Assembly: GCA_029961745.1 (NCBI GenBank)
Contig: CP124680.1
Span: forward strand, 3,906,001 to 3,970,000
Reading direction: 5' to 3'
Origin: Nocardioides sp. L-11A
Lineage (GTDB): Bacteria > Actinomycetota > Actinomycetes > Propionibacteriales > Nocardioidaceae
DNA: 64,000 bases
Under the pieces are notes generated by a model. The model saw only the letters and a list, made by a program, of their open reading frames with translations. It did no database searches and was not told the origin of the DNA. Position numbers and translations under genes: made by a program. Shown one piece after another: positions 1 to 7,644 of the stretch (position 1 is the stretch's first letter; each line of letters begins with the position of its first letter).

Positions 1-120
1 CCGAGCAGGCGTCGTCGTCGCCGTAGCCGTGGCCGGGACGGCCGGGGTCGCGGTGGCGAGGACCCCCGCCACCAGTGCGGTCACGACCGCCAGCGGGATG
101 GAACGTGTTCTACGGGGCAC
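1..120 (-). CDS. Secreted protein, N-terminal part only
   Basis: Forty codons are visible, read from a GTG start at 118-120 to the window edge. The translation begins MPRRTRS, followed by a hydrophobic stretch (about residues 9-25) and an Ala/Thr/Pro-rich segment. This is a textbook Sec signal peptide with a likely cleavage near an A-V-P-A motif around residue 30. The mature protein lies outside the window, so its function cannot be judged. A perfect 14-nt palindrome sits 28-43 nt upstream of the start and may control it. The GTG was chosen because the ATG two bases upstream runs into a stop after 13 codons in its own frame. Confidence 0.7.
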   Translation of the reverse strand, partial: MPRRTRSIPLAVVTALVAGVLATATPAVPATATATTTPAR

Positions 121-147
121 ATCCCATCAACGAGAACGACTGCCGAA

Positions 148-163
148 AGTGACTCAGGTCACT
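148..163. promoter_or_regulatory. Palindrome AGTGACTCAGGTCACT, candidate operator
   Basis: The core GTGAC-TCAG-GTCAC is a perfect inverted repeat upstream of the partial secreted-protein gene and across the end of the methyltransferase gene. The same 14-nt core recurs at 58849-58862. The spacing fits both CRP/GlxR-type sites (TGTGA-N6-TCACA) and BldD-type sites (TNAC-N4-GTNA). Which factor binds is unknown. Confidence 0.45.
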
Positions 164-842
164 TCACGCGGCGCAGTCGGACCACGGTGTCGCGCACGAG
201 CAGCGGGCCGTCGGGCGTGACCTGCTCGCGGACCGGGGTGTCGGCGACCTCGACCTCCCACCCGCTCGCCGACCGGTCGGCGCCGAGGGTCTCGACGACG
301 CGCTCGGGCTCGAACATCAGGCCCGGGCCGTGGTCGTGGCGGGCGCCGGTGGCGACGTCGTCGGGGTGATGGGCGGTCACGAGGAGTCGGCCGCCCGGGG
401 CGACGGCGTCCGCGATGCCGCGGTAGACCGCGGCGAAGTCGGGCTGCGGGACGTGGAGGAAGCTGACGGAGACCAGGTCGAAGGTGTGCCGTCCCGCCGG
501 GCGCGGGTCGGCGAGCGCGTCGTAGAAGCCGACCTTCAGCCGGTCGCCGACCCCCTCGTCCTCCGCATGCCGCGCCACCCGGGACAGGGCGACCTGCGAC
601 ACGTCGACAGCGGTGACCTGCCAGCCCTGCTTCGCCAGCCACACGGCGTCGCCGCCCTCGCCGCAGGCCACGTCGAGCGCGGTCCCGGGGCTCAGGTCCG
701 CGGTCTGCTCGACCAGCCGCTGGTTGGGCCGGCCGCTCCAGACGCGGTCGCTGCCGCCGTACCGCTCGTCCCAGAAGCCGGCGGTCAGGGCGTCGCGGAG
801 CGCCTCGAGCGAGTGGTCGTGATCGTGGTCGTGACGGTGCAT
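159..842 (-). CDS. Class I SAM-dependent methyltransferase
   Basis: The 227-residue protein has a Rossmann-type methyltransferase core. Motif I (ALDVACGEGG) lies at about residues 55-64, an acidic motif II (VTAVDVS) about 22 residues later, and a motif IV-like FDLVSVSFLHV near residue 125. The start has a His/Asp-rich tag-like stretch (HRHDHDHDH) that may bind metal. The size and motif order resemble TehB/UbiE-like small-molecule methyltransferases. The substrate cannot be told. The gene is divergent from the ClpP pair with 127 nt between them. Its stop codon lies inside the palindrome at 148-163. Confidence 0.85.
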   Translation of the reverse strand: MHRHDHDHDHSLEALRDALTAGFWDERYGGSDRVWSGRPNQRLVEQTADLSPGTALDVACGEGGDAVWLAKQGWQVTAVDVSQVALSRVARHAEDEGVGDRLKVGFYDALADPRPAGRHTFDLVSVSFLHVPQPDFAAVYRGIADAVAPGGRLLVTAHHPDDVATGARHDHGPGLMFEPERVVETLGADRSASGWEVEVADTPVREQVTPDGPLLVRDTVVRLRRVK

Positions 843-901
843 GGCACCACTGTCCCGCTTCAGGTGGACCTGAAGTCAAGACCCGCCCGGCGCGCTGCTG
901 T

Positions 902-920
902 CGGCAGCGGCCCGCTGCCG
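902..920. promoter_or_regulatory. Inverted repeat upstream of the clpP pair
   Basis: CGGCAGCG-GCC-CGCTGCCG is a perfect 8-bp inverted repeat 50 nt before the first clpP start, in the divergent promoter region. It may be the operator of the PopR/ClgR-like regulator encoded downstream. It does not match a motif I can name with certainty. Confidence 0.3.
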
Positions 921-969
921 TCGGCGGATCCGCCTGGTCCGGTGCCGGGACCGCGCCGACAGTGGGGAC

Positions 970-1596
970 ATGAGCGATGACAACCGACCCCGCATGTTCG
1001 ACGACCGGGTACGACGCGAGCTGCTCCAGCAGCGCGTGCTCGTCCTCGACGGAGCCCTCGACGACGACAACGGCATGCTGCTGACCAGCCAGCTGGTCGG
1101 GCTCGCCGCCGAGGACCCGGGTGCCGACATCGCACTGTGGATCCACTCCCCCGGCGGCTCGGTGCCGGCCATGCTGGCGATCCGCGACGTGATGCGACTG
1201 GTGCCCTGCGACGTCGCGACCCTGGCGCTCGGCATCGCCTGCAGTGCCGGTCAGTTCCTGCTGTCGTCCGGAGCCCGCGGCAAGCGCCGGGCGCTTCCCC
1301 ACGCGCGGGTGCTGATGCACCAGGGCTCGGCCGGGATCGCGGGCACCGCCGTCGACATCGAGCTGCAGGCCCAGGACCTACGACACACCCGCGACACCGT
1401 CCTCGCCCTCATCGCCGAGGACACCGGGCAGCCGCTGGAGCGGATCTTCGAGGACTCGCTGCACGACCGGTGGTACTCCGCCCCGCAGGCACTGGAGTAC
1501 GGCTTCGTCGACGAGATCGTGGCGTCGTACGACGTCCTGGCGCCGCCCCGTCGCGCGCCGCTGGGCCTGGGACACGGGCTGGGGGCGGCCCGATGA
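970..1596 (+). CDS. Accessory ClpP-type serine peptidase, catalytic subunit
   Basis: This 208-residue member of the ClpP family (peptidase S14) would form a barrel that degrades proteins delivered by a Clp ATPase. The triad is intact: Ser92 in GIACSAG, His117 in VLMHQG and Asp166 in HDRWYSA. The oxyanion motif HSPGGS is at residues 59-64. The next gene overlaps by ATGA and encodes a second ClpP-like subunit, so the two probably form a mixed complex. No tig, clpX or clpC gene is nearby, so this is unlikely to be the main clpP1P2 locus. It resembles the clpP3-clpP4 pair of Streptomyces, which is controlled by PopR. A GGGGAC ribosome site precedes the ATG. Confidence 0.88.
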   Translation: MSDDNRPRMFDDRVRRELLQQRVLVLDGALDDDNGMLLTSQLVGLAAEDPGADIALWIHSPGGSVPAMLAIRDVMRLVPCDVATLALGIACSAGQFLLSSGARGKRRALPHARVLMHQGSAGIAGTAVDIELQAQDLRHTRDTVLALIAEDTGQPLERIFEDSLHDRWYSAPQALEYGFVDEIVASYDVLAPPRRAPLGLGHGLGAAR

Positions 1597-2204
1597 GCTC
1601 CTACCTGGTCCCGAACGTGATCGCCCAGCACCCGCGCGGCGAGCGGATCATGGACGTCTACTCCCACCTGCTCACCGAGCGCGTCGTCTACCTCGGCACC
1701 GCGATGGACGCAGGCGTCGCCAACGCGCTCGTCGCGCAGCTGCTGCATCTCGAGGCGGACAACCCGGACCGGGACATCCAGCTCTACATCAACTGCGAGG
1801 GCGGCGATCCGAGCGCGATGCTGGCCGTGCACGACACCATGCAGTTCATCCGGCCCGAGGTCGCCACGACCTGCGTCGGTCAGGCGATCGCCGTCGGCGC
1901 GGTGCTGCTCGCCGCCGGGGCGGCGGGCAAGCGGGCGGCGCTGCCCCACGCCCGGGTGGTCCTGCACCAGCCGGCCGCGCAGGGCCGCGGCGCGATCCCC
2001 GATCTGATCCTGCAGGCCGACGAGGTGGTCCGGGTGCGCTCCGACATCGAGCGGATCCTGTCGCGGCACACCGGCCAGGACACCGCCACCCTGCGGGCCG
2101 ACACGGACCACGACCGGGTCTTCACCGCGGTGGCCGCGCGGGAGTACGGCCTGATCGACCACGTGATCGAGGAGCGTGGGCCCGCCGTCGTGGCCGCGCG
2201 CTGA
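1593..2204 (+). CDS. ClpP-like protein lacking the catalytic serine
   Basis: The 203-residue protein keeps the ClpP fold: the family N-terminus RGERIMDVYSHLL, His125 in VVLHQP, and Asp174 in TDHDRVF. The nucleophile position reads GQAIAVG (96-102), so the catalytic Ser is Ala100. The oxyanion motif is INCEGG instead of INSPGG. It is therefore predicted to be proteolytically dead, as plant and cyanobacterial ClpR subunits are, and may shape the barrel or dock a partner. Its ATG overlaps the TGA of the active subunit gene. Its own TGA abuts the convergent regulator's stop (TGATCA). Confidence 0.88.
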   Translation: MSSYLVPNVIAQHPRGERIMDVYSHLLTERVVYLGTAMDAGVANALVAQLLHLEADNPDRDIQLYINCEGGDPSAMLAVHDTMQFIRPEVATTCVGQAIAVGAVLLAAGAAGKRAALPHARVVLHQPAAQGRGAIPDLILQADEVVRVRSDIERILSRHTGQDTATLRADTDHDRVFTAVAAREYGLIDHVIEERGPAVVAAR

Positions 2205-2534
2205 TCAGGCGGCCAGCGCGTACGCCGACACCGCGTGGGTCGATACGGCGGCCGACGCCCGGAGCGGGACGGGGACCGGCACCGGACGGAGATCGCCGGC
2301 GACCGACGTCGTGAGGTCGAGCAGGGTCGTGTCGAGCGCGCCGAGCACGGCCGCGATCATCTCGCTGCTCGGCTCCTTCACGCCGCGCTCGATCTCCGAG
2401 AGGTACTGCGGCGAGATGCCGGCCCGGCCGGCCGTCTCGGTCAGCGTCTCGCCGCGCTCGCGACGCAGGTCGCGCAGCCGTCGTCCCACCAGATCCCGCC
2501 ACAGCGGCTCGGCATCCCTCTGCTCCTCGGCCAT
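2205..2534 (-). CDS. PopR/ClgR-like XRE regulator with LAA C-terminus
   Basis: The 109-residue protein has an XRE helix-turn-helix at about residues 17-72 (RRLRDLRRERGETLTE, then ISPQYLSEIERG). This is the ClgR/PopR type that controls clp genes in actinobacteria. It ends in ALAA. Streptomyces PopR and ClgR also end in alanines that make them ClpP substrates, so this end is probably a degron. The gene is convergent with the ClpP pair and abuts it with no intergenic base. A likely loop is that the ClpP complex degrades its own regulator. Whether it activates or represses cannot be read from the sequence. Confidence 0.8.
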   Translation of the reverse strand: MAEEQRDAEPLWRDLVGRRLRDLRRERGETLTETAGRAGISPQYLSEIERGVKEPSSEMIAAVLGALDTTLLDLTTSVAGDLRPVPVPVPLRASAAVSTHAVSAYALAA

Positions 2535-2583
2535 GCCTCATCGTAGGTCGATCCCCCGGGCCGATCCGGGCCTCCGTGCGGAG

Positions 2584-2600
2584 TTCTGCTCTCAGCAGAA
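2584..2600. promoter_or_regulatory. Inverted repeat TTCTGCT-CTC-AGCAGAA
   Basis: This perfect 7-bp inverted repeat, with partly matching flanks, lies 50-66 nt upstream of the PopR/ClgR-like start and just downstream of the CGNR gene stop. It is well placed to be an operator for the regulator, possibly autoregulatory. The hairpin is followed by no T-run on either strand, so a terminator role is less likely. Confidence 0.35.
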
Positions 2601-2616
2601 GTCGGCGGTCCCGGAC

Positions 2617-3156
2617 TCAGGGCGCTCCCGGGGCAGCCGCGTCCCGGGAGCGGCGGTGGCGGCGTACCGCGTCCCGGTTGGCGCACGGGTGCGAGCAGTA
2701 GCGCTGGCGGCCGGGACGGCTGAGGTCGGCGAAGGCGCGGCGGCACTCCACCAGCGCGCACCGCCCGATCCGGTGCATCCCGTTGCGGGTGAGGTGCTCG
2801 GCGGTCGCGACGCTGACCGAGGCGGCAAGGGTCTCGCCGAGACTCGCGTCGTCGGGGCGGTAGTGGAGGTGCCAGCCGCTGCCGTCGTGGTCGGTGACGA
2901 GAGGGGCGCTGGAGAAGCGGAGCAGCAGCCCGTTGAGCAGCGCGACGCGGTCGGGCTCGCCGCTCTCGTCGACCAGCGCCTCCCAGGCGTCCAGGAACGC
3001 CCGCACCAGCTCGGCGTCCTCCGACCGCGGCGGGTTGTCGACCGGCATCCCGTGGGAGCGCCACCGCTCCTCCAGGGCGAGCAGGTCGGTGGGGCGGTCG
3101 TTCACGAGGGAGACGACGACGCCGAGCAGTTCCGAAACGTAAGGGTTTACCCGCAC
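2617..3156 (-). CDS. CGNR zinc-finger / ABATE-domain regulator
   Basis: The protein has 179 residues if it starts at the GTG at 3154-3156. The C-terminal end carries the CGNR-type finger: Cys-x4-Cys (RCALVEC), then YCSHPCANR, with CAN replacing the usual CGN. The N-terminal part (VSELLGVVVSLVNDR) matches the stress-induced ABATE half of this family. These proteins are predicted DNA-binding regulators. It is divergent from an MFS exporter with 25 nt between starts, so it most likely regulates that exporter. An ATG further upstream would overlap the exporter's start and was not chosen. Confidence 0.75.
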   Translation of the reverse strand: MRVNPYVSELLGVVVSLVNDRPTDLLALEERWRSHGMPVDNPPRSEDAELVRAFLDAWEALVDESGEPDRVALLNGLLLRFSSAPLVTDHDGSGWHLHYRPDDASLGETLAASVSVATAEHLTRNGMHRIGRCALVECRRAFADLSRPGRQRYCSHPCANRDAVRRHRRSRDAAAPGAP

Positions 3157-3181
3157 AAGAGCATTACAGCACCGTGATCCC

Positions 3182-4600
3182 ATGACCGCGACGCCCACGA
3201 CGACTGCCCCGGCCTCCCCGAGGTCCGCGACCGCCGACTGGCGACCGTTGGTCGCCTGCTGTCTCGGCACCTTCCTGCTGATGGCCTACGTCGCTGTCCT
3301 GACGGTCGCCCTCCCGGCGATCGGCGCCGACCTCGACGCGGGACCGGGCGCTCAGCAGTGGGTCGTCAACAGCTACTCGGTCGCGCTGGCCGGCCTCCTC
3401 CTCGGCGCCGGTTCCTTCGGCGATGCCTTCGGCACGCGGCGCGTGTACGTCGTCGGCGTGACCGCGTTCACCGGGGCGACGCTCCTCGCCGGGCTCGCAC
3501 CGGACGCGGGCTGGCTGATCGCCGGCCGCGGCGCGCAGGGGGTCGCGGGCGCGCTGATGCTGGGCTGCATCCCGGCGCTCATCGGCACGGCCTATCCCGA
3601 GGCGGGCCGGCGGGCACGTGCGTTCGCGATCTGGGGCGCCGTGGCCGGTGCCTCCTCGGCGGTCGGCACGGTCGCCGGCGGCGTCCTCACCGAGCTCCTG
3701 GGTTGGCGTTGGCTCTTCCTCGCCGCGCTCCCGTTCTGCGTGCTGTCCCTGCTCCTGATCCGCGGGCTCAGGCTCCCCGGAGCCGACCGCGGACGGGGGC
3801 CGGGCGCCTCCGCGCGGGTCGACTGGGCAGGCCTGGTGCTGGCGACGACCGCGGTCACGAGCCTGGCCTACGCCATCGCCCGCCTCGGTGACAGCACGGC
3901 GCGCGATCCCCAGGTGCTCGGATCCATCGGCATCGCGACCTTCGCGCTCGCCGGGTTCGTCGCCGTCGAGCGCGGCCGCGCGCATGCGGTGCTCCCGCGA
4001 GGGCTCCTGCGGTCGCGCCCGTTCGTGGCCGTGCTCATCACCTCGTTCGCCTACTACTTCGCGACCTTCGGAGCACTCCCCGGCATCGCCACCTGGCTGC
4101 AGGTCTCCTCCGGTCTCGGCGCGTTCGCCGTCTCGATGCTGCTCGTCGTCCAGCTCGTCGCGTTCATCGCCGCCTCGGGACTACTCAGCCCCCGGCTCCG
4201 CCACACCCGACCGTCGTGGACGCTCGGCGCGACGACCCTGACGATCGGAGTGGCCGCCGCCAGCGGGACCTGCGTCCTGCTCGGCCCCGGCGGGATCGGC
4301 CTGCTCCCCTTCCTCGTCCTGTCCGGCCTCGCAGCGGGAGTGATCTCGCCCGCCCTGCCGATGCTCACGCTCACGACGGCACCTCCGCAGGTGGCAGGTG
4401 CCGCGACGAGTGCGGTGAACGCCGTACGGCAGCTCGGCCTCGCGGTCGGCGTCGCGGTCTGCAGCAGCCTCACCGCGCACCCCGGCACCGCCGCGACGGC
4501 CCGGGCGTTCGGGGCCTGTGCCGTGGTCGCCACCCTCGCGGGCGGGACGGTCCTCGCGCTGCTGCGGGACCAGGACCCCGGCGTCCAGGTCGCTCCTTAG
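3182..4600 (+). CDS. MFS drug exporter, DHA2-like
   Basis: The 472-residue membrane protein has about 14 hydrophobic segments. After helix 1 (LVACCLGTFLLMAYVAVLTV) comes the exporter signature ALPAIGADL, then QWVVNSYSVALAGLLL and the loop motif GSFGDAFGTRR. This pattern belongs to the DHA2 (EmrB/QacA) proton-coupled exporters. The substrate is unknown. It is transcribed away from the CGNR regulator, which probably controls it. Its TAG stop overlaps the stop codon of the convergent small gene that follows. Confidence 0.85.
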   Translation: MTATPTTTAPASPRSATADWRPLVACCLGTFLLMAYVAVLTVALPAIGADLDAGPGAQQWVVNSYSVALAGLLLGAGSFGDAFGTRRVYVVGVTAFTGATLLAGLAPDAGWLIAGRGAQGVAGALMLGCIPALIGTAYPEAGRRARAFAIWGAVAGASSAVGTVAGGVLTELLGWRWLFLAALPFCVLSLLLIRGLRLPGADRGRGPGASARVDWAGLVLATTAVTSLAYAIARLGDSTARDPQVLGSIGIATFALAGFVAVERGRAHAVLPRGLLRSRPFVAVLITSFAYYFATFGALPGIATWLQVSSGLGAFAVSMLLVVQLVAFIAASGLLSPRLRHTRPSWTLGATTLTIGVAAASGTCVLLGPGGIGLLPFLVLSGLAAGVISPALPMLTLTTAPPQVAGAATSAVNAVRQLGLAVGVAVCSSLTAHPGTAATARAFGACAVVATLAGGTVLALLRDQDPGVQVAP

Positions 4601-4971
4601 CGGAGCAGGGCGCTCTCGACGGCGAACAGGGCGTCGAGCCGCCACCGCAGCGGGATGGTCGCGAGCAGGTCGCGGAGTCCGTCCAGGTCGTCGAACGGCG
4701 CCGACAGCAGACCGTCGGGCGCCGGCTGCTCCGCGAACAGGTCGTTGTCGATCTGGTCGCGGAGCCGCATCACCTCGGCCGGATCGAGCTCGTACATCTG
4801 CTCCTCGAGGTCGCTGACGAGAGTCGCGATCCTCCGGCGCCCACGGAACCGGCGAGCCAGTCGTTCGAGTGATCGCGCGAAGTCGGCGCTCATCACCGAC
4901 CGGGGGTCGGCGAAGGCGGCGGTATGGAACACCCCGTCCGCATCCAGCCACATGTCGACGTCCAGCTCCAT
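4597..4971 (-). CDS. Hypothetical protein, 124 residues
   Basis: I do not recognise this protein. With the ATG at 4969-4971 it begins MELDVDMWLDADG and has 124 mostly helical residues with no membrane segment or signal peptide. The centre (LVSDLEEQMYELDPAEVMRL) is amphipathic and acidic. A longer reading starts inside the tRNA gene and was rejected. It lies 33 nt downstream of the tRNA on the same strand and overlaps the exporter's stop codon tail to tail. Confidence 0.6.
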   Translation of the reverse strand: MELDVDMWLDADGVFHTAAFADPRSVMSADFARSLERLARRFRGRRRIATLVSDLEEQMYELDPAEVMRLRDQIDNDLFAEQPAPDGLLSAPFDDLDGLRDLLATIPLRWRLDALFAVESALLR

Positions 4972-5004
4972 CTCTCGTCCAGGTACCGCAGCGAGGCGGG
5001 TCGA

Positions 5005-5081
5005 TGGTGCCCCCGGTGGGACTCGAACCCACACCTAGCCGCTTTTAAGGCGGCGTCCTCTGCCAGTTGGGATACGGGGGC
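5005..5081 (-). tRNA. tRNA, anticodon UAA, short variable loop (leucine by anticodon)
   Basis: The 77-nt cloverleaf has a perfect acceptor stem GCCCCCG/CGGGGGC and an encoded 3' ACCA end. The D stem is 3 bp with an 11-nt D loop. The anticodon stem is GCCGC/GCGGC with loop CTTAAAA, giving UAA at 5045-5047. The variable loop is only 5 nt (TAGGT), and the T arm is GTGGG-TTCGAGT-CCCAC. UAA would read the rare UUA leucine codon, yet normal tRNA-Leu has a long variable arm. Acceptor and overall body resemble actinobacterial tRNA-Lys. The amino acid it receives is therefore uncertain. Confidence 0.8.
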
Positions 5082-5096
5082 GGAACGGGTGGATCC

Positions 5097-5663
5097 CTAT
5101 AAGTAGGTCTGGCGCGGGTAGATCGCGTGGGCACCGGCGACCCGGTCGAGGAAGAGGAACCCGTCGATGTGGTCGATCTCGTGCTGCAGCGCCCGGGCCT
5201 CGAAGGCGTCGGTGCTGAACTCGACCTCCTCGCCGGTGCCGGGCAGCCGGCCCCGGACGGTCAGCCGGGAGGCGCGCTTCACGTCGCCGGTGAGGTCGGG
5301 GACGCTCATGCAGCCCTCACGTGCCCGCTCGTTGCGGCTGGACGCGACGACCTCGGCGTTGCAGAGCACGAAGGTGCCGTGCCGGGTGCGGGTCTTGGGG
5401 TGCTCGGTGACGTCGACGCAGAAGACGCGGACGCCGACCCCGACCTGGTTGGCGGCGAGGCCCACGCAGCCCGGGCTGACCCGCATGGTCGCGACCAGGT
5501 CGGCGGCGAGCTGGACGGTCTCCGCGGAGGTCGGGTCGACGTCGTCGCCGCGCGCCGAGAGCACGCCCGCGGGCGCGCGGACGACCTCGAGGACCCGACC
5601 CTCGACGCCGAGCTCGGTCTCGGTCCAGGCCGCGACCCGCTCGCTGCCCGCATCGAGGCTCAC
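5097..5663 (-). CDS. def: Peptide deformylase
   Basis: This enzyme removes the formyl group from the first methionine of new proteins in the cytoplasm. All three family motifs are present in 188 residues: GLAANQ (68-73), EGCMS (116-120) and HEIDH (161-165). The metal ligands are Cys118, His161 and His165, with Glu162 catalytic. The GTG start overlaps the TGA of the ACT-protein gene (GTGA), so it appears translationally coupled to the end of the polysaccharide operon. It need not be the cell's only deformylase. Confidence 0.92.
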   Translation of the reverse strand: MSLDAGSERVAAWTETELGVEGRVLEVVRAPAGVLSARGDDVDPTSAETVQLAADLVATMRVSPGCVGLAANQVGVGVRVFCVDVTEHPKTRTRHGTFVLCNAEVVASSRNERAREGCMSVPDLTGDVKRASRLTVRGRLPGTGEEVEFSTDAFEARALQHEIDHIDGFLFLDRVAGAHAIYPRQTYL

Positions 5664-6184
5664 AGCTCGTCGGCCTCGGCCGGACGCAGGGTGGCGGTGA
5701 CGCCGACCCGCTCGGCCGCGGCCCGGATGGCGCCCTCGACCGCGGCGACGTCGGCACCGACCGGCAGGTCGAGCTCGGCGACCAGCAGGTAGAGGTCGCC
5801 CGCGAGGCGGGTGGTGAGGTCGGTGATATTGCCGCCGGCGGTGGCGACCTCGCTGACCACGGCCGAGACGATGCCGGGACGGTCGCCGCCGTGGACGGTG
5901 AGCACCCAGGCGCTGCCGCCGGCCGCGGGGGCGGAACCGGACGCGACCGGGCGGACCGCCACGTCCAGGTCGCCACCGGCCGCGAGCGGCGCGAGCGCCT
6001 GCTCGATCGCGGCGGCGTCGGACCCGCCCCGGCACAGCAGCATCATCGCGAAGTGACCGCGCAGCAGCGTCATGGTGGAGTCCTCGATGTTGAGCCCGAG
6101 CTCCGCGAGGCCGGCCGTGGTGGCGGCGATGATGCCGGGGCGGTCGTGGCCGAGGACGGTGACGGCGTACAGGTCGGTGCTCAC
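5660..6184 (-). CDS. Tandem ACT-domain protein, GcvR-like
   Basis: The 174-residue protein consists of two ACT domains, each starting with a GxDRPGI ligand-loop motif: VLGHDRPGIIAATTAGLAE near residue 11 and VHGGDRPGIVSAVVSEVAT near residue 98. The layout matches GcvR-type proteins that sense amino acids such as glycine. No DNA-binding or catalytic domain is present, so it would act by binding a partner. The GTG start overlaps the flippase stop (GTGA), and its stop overlaps the deformylase start. Confidence 0.85.
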   Translation of the reverse strand: MSTDLYAVTVLGHDRPGIIAATTAGLAELGLNIEDSTMTLLRGHFAMMLLCRGGSDAAAIEQALAPLAAGGDLDVAVRPVASGSAPAAGGSAWVLTVHGGDRPGIVSAVVSEVATAGGNITDLTTRLAGDLYLLVAELDLPVGADVAAVEGAIRAAAERVGVTATLRPAEADEL

Positions 6185-7644
6185 GCGCCCATCATCCCAG
6201 CCCCACGGGGCCGATGGCGCAGGAATGCCACGACGTTCCCGAAGAGGACCGGGTCGAGCACCCGCCCGGCGGCGGCCCAGGCCAGCAGGAACCCGAGAGC
6301 CCCGGCCGGTACGGCGAGCGCGACGTCGTCGACCAGCTCGACGACGATGCCGGCGACGACCGCTCCCGGGACCAAGGCGGCGAGCGGGCGCAACCGGCAG
6401 AACCGGCCGGCGATCCGGGACAGCGCGATCCCGAGGACGACCGACTCGACGAGGAAGGCGGTCGTCGTGGCCACGGCGGCGGCGGTGATGCCCCACCGCG
6501 GGACGAGGAGGAGGTTCATGGCGATGTTCACCGTCAGGGCGAGCACGCTCGCGACCAGGACGACGGGGTCGGGCCGCAGCGCGAGGAGCACGGAGGCGCA
6601 CACATGCGTGATGCCGAACAGGAGCGGGGCGGCGGCCAGGCCCAGCAGCACACCGGGGTGGACGTACTGCTCGCCGAAGAGCAGGGCCACCAGGTCGTCG
6701 CCCCGCAGCGCGATGACCACGCCGTAGGGCAGGTAGACCGCACAGGCCAGGACCAGGCCGCGCTCGGCCCAGTCGCGGAGGTGCCGGGCGTCGTCGGGTC
6801 GACTCGCGATGACCGGCACGAAGGCGCGCGAGAGGGTCCAGCTCACGAAGAGGATCGACTCGAAGACCCGGTAGCCGGCGCCGTAGATGCCCACGGCGGT
6901 CGTGCCGAGCAGGACACCGATCAGGGCCGCGTCGATCCGGAAGACACCCATCGCCGCGATGTCCCCGAGACCGGTGACGGGCGCGGCCCGCAGCACCAGG
7001 CGGGCCTCGGCCCCGCTGCCGCGGATCCGCATCCGCGCCCCGGCGCGGCGCGCGGCGACCTGCATCCCGAGGACGCCGATCGCGGTGCCGAGCAGGTAGC
7101 CGACCGCGCCGTCCACCGCGCTCCGGGTCGCCAGCAGCATCCCGGCACAGAGCACGAGCACCGAGAACCGCTGGAGCACCAGCACGAGTGCGGAGAGCTG
7201 CTGGCGCTGGCGGGCGGCACAGGCCGCCCGCGAGGCGTCGGTGACCGTGTCGAGCAGACAGCTCGCGACCAGCAGCGTGACGACCACCGCCTCGTGGGGC
7301 GTCATGGTGGCGGACAGGACCGCCGCCGTCGCCGCGAGCACCGCGCCCGAGACCGCGACCCGGATCCCGACCAGCGCGCCGTAGCACCGGTCGAGCAACG
7401 CGGGCCGCGCGCTGCCGAGCTGGATCACGCGCGCGTCCAGGCCCAGCCCGGACAGTACCGACAGCAGCAGCCCGAGGCTGAGGCCGAAGGAGAGCAGCCC
7501 GAAGTCGGCCACCCCGAGCAGGCGCGCCATCACCAGCACGGTGAGGAAGGTGGCGACCTTCCCCAGGAGCTCCGAGGCGCCGAGGGCGAGCACGGTCGCA
7601 CCGGTACGCCGCAGCGTCTCGGCCTGCTCCGCGACCTGGGTCAT
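6181..7644 (-). CDS. Wzx-type polysaccharide flippase
   Basis: The 487-residue membrane protein has 12-14 hydrophobic segments and the family N-terminus (GASELLGKVATFLTVLVMARLLG, here split by hydrophobic helices), followed by DFGLLSFGLS. It belongs to the MOP superfamily, which moves lipid-linked oligosaccharides across the membrane. It is the second flippase domain in the locus; the other is fused to a ligase (12748-15495). Its ATG overlaps the stop of the acetyltransferase gene. The two flippases may handle different products or act as a pair. Confidence 0.82.
   Translation of the reverse strand: MTQVAEQAETLRRTGATVLALGASELLGKVATFLTVLVMARLLGVADFGLLSFGLSLGLLLSVLSGLGLDARVIQLGSARPALLDRCYGALVGIRVAVSGAVLAATAAVLSATMTPHEAVVVTLLVASCLLDTVTDASRAACAARQRQQLSALVLVLQRFSVLVLCAGMLLATRSAVDGAVGYLLGTAIGVLGMQVAARRAGARMRIRGSGAEARLVLRAAPVTGLGDIAAMGVFRIDAALIGVLLGTTAVGIYGAGYRVFESILFVSWTLSRAFVPVIASRPDDARHLRDWAERGLVLACAVYLPYGVVIALRGDDLVALLFGEQYVHPGVLLGLAAAPLLFGITHVCASVLLALRPDPVVLVASVLALTVNIAMNLLLVPRWGITAAAVATTTAFLVESVVLGIALSRIAGRFCRLRPLAALVPGAVVAGIVVELVDDVALAVPAGALGFLLAWAAAGRVLDPVLFGNVVAFLRHRPRGAGMMGA

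Noticed and set aside
4972-5034. N-terminal extension of the small gene at 4597-4971
   Set aside because: The extension would be translated from the tRNA gene sequence and its residues are tRNA-derived.
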